Shown here one piece after another: positions 5,704 through 7,695 of a stretch of DNA of 7,695 bases. The translations under genes were made by a program, and so were the position numbers. Position 1 is the stretch's first letter. Each line of letters begins with the position of its first letter. Source of the stretch: Brevundimonas sp. UBA7664 (GTDB lineage Bacteria > Pseudomonadota > Alphaproteobacteria > Caulobacterales > Caulobacteraceae); the NCBI RefSeq assembly GCF_002483305.1, contig NZ_DLHQ01000055.1:1-7695 (forward strand), in the 5' to 3' direction. The notes beneath the pieces were generated by a model that was not told where the DNA came from, did not search any database, and saw only the letters and a program-made list of their open reading frames with translations.

Positions 5704-7695
5704 TCAGCGGCGCCACCATCCGCGCTTGGGCTTCTCGGGCGGGGCGACGATCTGGTTCGGGTCGTCCGCGATCAGGGCGGCGACATCGATTTCGGGCTGG
5801 GGGGCAGCGGTGGGCTCGACCACCGGAGCGGCCTTGGGCTCCGGGGCGGCCTCGGGTTCAGCCGCAGCCTGCTCCGGCGTCACGTCGAGGACCGCCGGTT
5901 CGGCCGCGGGCTCGATCTCATTGGGCTCCACGAAAGAGGTGGGCTGCGCCGCCGATTCTTCTGTCGCGCTGGCCGAGACCTTGCGGCGCACGCGGCGACG
6001 TTTGGGTTCCTCGGCGATGGCGACGGGCGCGGCGTCCGCCCCGTCGTCGATGACCACGGCCATCGGCGTATCGGGCGACCCGTCCGGCGGCATGCCTTCA
6101 TTGGTGGCGCGGGTTTCGACCTTGGTCTCGTGGGTCAGACCCTGTTCGGCGCCGCGGTCCCGGCCACGGCCCCGGCCACGGCGACGACGCGAGCGCGGAC
6201 CGCGTTCGCCGCCGATCTCGCCCTCGGGACGTTCGCCGACAACCTCGTCGACGTCGGTGGCGGACGTTGCAGCTCCGCCGCCGTCAGCGGCGACCTCGGT
6301 CCGTTCCGGATTGATCGGGTCGAACCAGACATAGGGATCTTCCAGCGACGGCGTACGGCCGCGCACCCAGTTGAAGCCGTCGCGCTCGCCGCCTTCCTCG
6401 CGCACCCGGCGTCCGCCGCGGCGGCCACGGCGACGGCGCCGTCCGCTTTCGCTGTCGTCGTCATCCTCGCCCGCGGCAGGCGCCGCAGCGGCGGGAGCGG
6501 CTTCGTCGGACGAGGTCTCGGCGCCATCGCGACGTCCGCCACGGCGGCGGCGACCGCGTCGGCCGGCGCCTTCACCCTCATGGCGTTCGGTCCGCTCTCG
6601 CGGCTCGTCGTCGTCGCCGTCCTCGCGATCGAGCGCGGTTTCATCCTCGTCGTCGGCGATGAACTCCTCGCCGTCCTCGTCCTCATCCGCATAGGCGCTG
6701 TCGTCGAAATCGTCGTCGAGGTCGACGAAGGCTTCGGGGCGTTCAAGGGGAACGAAGTCCTCGTTGGTCTCGGTGCGTTCGACGGCGTGTTCGCCCTGGC
6801 CGAGGCTGTCGTCGATCAGGATGACGACGTTCAGGCCGCGCTGGGCCAGCATGCGCTGCAGATAGTCGCGCTTGTGGTTGAGGATGTAGAGGGCGACGGC
6901 GGTGCAGAGGCGCAGATTGACAGACCCCGCGCCATTCTTCCCGGCTTCGATATCCACGGCGCGCAGGGTCATCAGCGCAGCGCTTTCGGCGGAGCGGACG
7001 CGTCCGGCGCCCTGGCAGTGCGGGCAGACCTCGGTCGCGCCCTCGATGACGCCGAGACGGCGGCGCTGGCGGCTGATTTCCATCAGGCCGAAGCCCGAGA
7101 TGCGGCCCATCTGGATGCGCGCGCGATCCTTGGCCAGGGCGTCCTTCAGGGCTTTTTCGACGGCGCGGTTGTTCTTCGACTCATCCATGTCGATGAAGTC
7201 GATGACGATCAGGCCGGCGAGATCGCGCAGACGCAGCTGGCGGGCGGCCTCGACGGCGGCCTCCATATTGGTCTTGGTGGCGGTGGCCTCGACGTTGCGT
7301 TCCTTCGTGGAGCGACCCGAGTTGACGTCGATGGCGACCAGAGCCTCGGTCTGGTTGATGACCAGATAGCCGCCTGAGTGCAGCGGCACGACCGGCTGGT
7401 GAATCTGGGTCAGCATCTCCTCGATGCCGTTGGTCGCGAACAGCGGACGGGCGCCCTGGTACAGGTGCACCTTCTTCGACTGCGAGGGCATCAGCACCCG
7501 CATGAAGTCGCGCGCCTCCTTGAAGCCCTCGACGCCCTCGACCTGGATGCCGTCGAAATCCTTGTCGAACATGTCGCGCACGGCGCGGCGGACGAGGTTT
7601 TCTTCCTCATAGATGATGGAAGGGGCGTTGGACTTCAGCGTGGTTTCGCGGATCGTTTCCCACAGGCGCAGCAGATATTCGTAGTCGCGCTTGAT
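5704..7695 (-). CDS. rne: Ribonuclease E, degradosome scaffold (5' end off the window)
   Basis: The reading frame is open to the right edge (IKRDYEYLLRLWETIRE at 7695 inward), so the S1 domain and start lie outside; 663 codons plus the stop are visible. RNase E cuts single-stranded, AU-rich RNA in mRNA decay and rRNA/tRNA processing. The DNase I-like catalytic domain is present: the metal-binding Asp in AIDVNSGR is codon 7329-7327, and the second, in LIVIDFIDM, is codon 7200-7198. The Zn-link CPHC follows at 7026-7015. The C-terminal half is low-complexity and probably disordered: a long Asp/Glu tract (about 6740-6610), several Arg-rich RNA-binding islands (about 6590-6530, 6450-6400, 6200-6160, 6010-5985), then an Ala/Pro/Glu stretch. 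The protein ends KPKRGWWRR (5707-5733). GWWRR is the peptide that docks PNPase in Caulobacter. Condensates formed by such tails (BR-bodies) are known from Caulobacter; the same here is inference. Confidence 0.96.
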   Translation of the reverse strand: MKRDYEYLLRLWETIRETTLKSNAPSIIYEEENLVRRAVRDMFDKDFDGIQVEGVEGFKEARDFMRVLMPSQSKKVHLYQGARPLFATNGIEEMLTQIHQPVVPLHSGGYLVINQTEALVAIDVNSGRSTKERNVEATATKTNMEAAVEAARQLRLRDLAGLIVIDFIDMDESKNNRAVEKALKDALAKDRARIQMGRISGFGLMEISRQRRRLGVIEGATEVCPHCQGAGRVRSAESAALMTLRAVDIEAGKNGAGSVNLRLCTAVALYILNHKRDYLQRMLAQRGLNVVILIDDSLGQGEHAVERTETNEDFVPLERPEAFVDLDDDFDDSAYADEDEDGEEFIADDEDETALDREDGDDDEPRERTERHEGEGAGRRGRRRRGGRRDGAETSSDEAAPAAAAPAAGEDDDDSESGRRRRRGRRGGRRVREEGGERDGFNWVRGRTPSLEDPYVWFDPINPERTEVAADGGGAATSATDVDEVVGERPEGEIGGERGPRSRRRRGRGRGRDRGAEQGLTHETKVETRATNEGMPPDGSPDTPMAVVIDDGADAAPVAIAEEPKRRRVRRKVSASATEESAAQPTSFVEPNEIEPAAEPAVLDVTPEQAAAEPEAAPEPKAAPVVEPTAAPQPEIDVAALIADDPNQIVAPPEKPKRGWWRR

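Noticed and set aside
6130..7377. Plus-strand 415-codon open frame
   Set aside because: Antisense to the RNase E catalytic domain and its low-complexity tail. No recognisable domain.

Overview
The window looks like chromosome from a GC-rich alphaproteobacterium, most likely of the Caulobacterales (Caulobacter/Brevundimonas type). The reasons are the strong G/C bias at third codon positions, a class II DAHP synthase, a chorismate mutase with a long C-terminal extension, and an RNase E ending in GWWRR, the PNPase-docking tail known from Caulobacter crescentus. No insertion sequence, phage gene, CRISPR array, tRNA or rRNA was recognised. This is mostly core metabolism and RNA decay.

Layout. Positions 1-448 hold no convincing gene. 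They carry two small hairpins and, at the right end, a sigma70-like promoter placed so that transcription should start at or next to the first ATG. A plus-strand aromatic amino acid cluster follows: class II DAHP synthase (449-1822), a prephenate dehydratase without the usual ACT domain (1824-2405), a 33-residue Phe/Tyr-rich leader peptide (2428-2529) in a structured leader RNA (to about 2631), and an AroQ-type chorismate mutase with an unassigned C-terminal domain (start near 2696, end 3409). Nine bases later comes the end of a minus-strand set, which in transcription order is RNase E (5' end off the window), a secreted M48 metalloprotease with TPR repeats, and a membrane-anchored DsbA-like protein.

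How the genes fit. DAHP synthase makes the first shikimate-pathway intermediate, chorismate mutase makes prephenate, and prephenate dehydratase makes phenylpyruvate, so three enzymes of Phe/Tyr synthesis lie together. The most notable signal is the leader peptide between dehydratase and mutase. Five of seven consecutive residues near its end are Phe or Tyr, with no Trp, and three of those seven codons (TAT, TTT, CGA) are ones this GC-rich genome should use little. It is followed by an 8-bp perfect GC hairpin, and its control codons are complementary to sequence just downstream. This looks like ribosome-mediated attenuation of chorismate mutase by Phe/Tyr supply. No U-tract follows the hairpin, so the final step (termination, Rho, or translation control) is unresolved.

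On the minus strand, RNase E is the degradosome scaffold. The protease and DsbA-like protein probably act in envelope protein quality control. They may share rne's transcript, because no terminator is visible between them.
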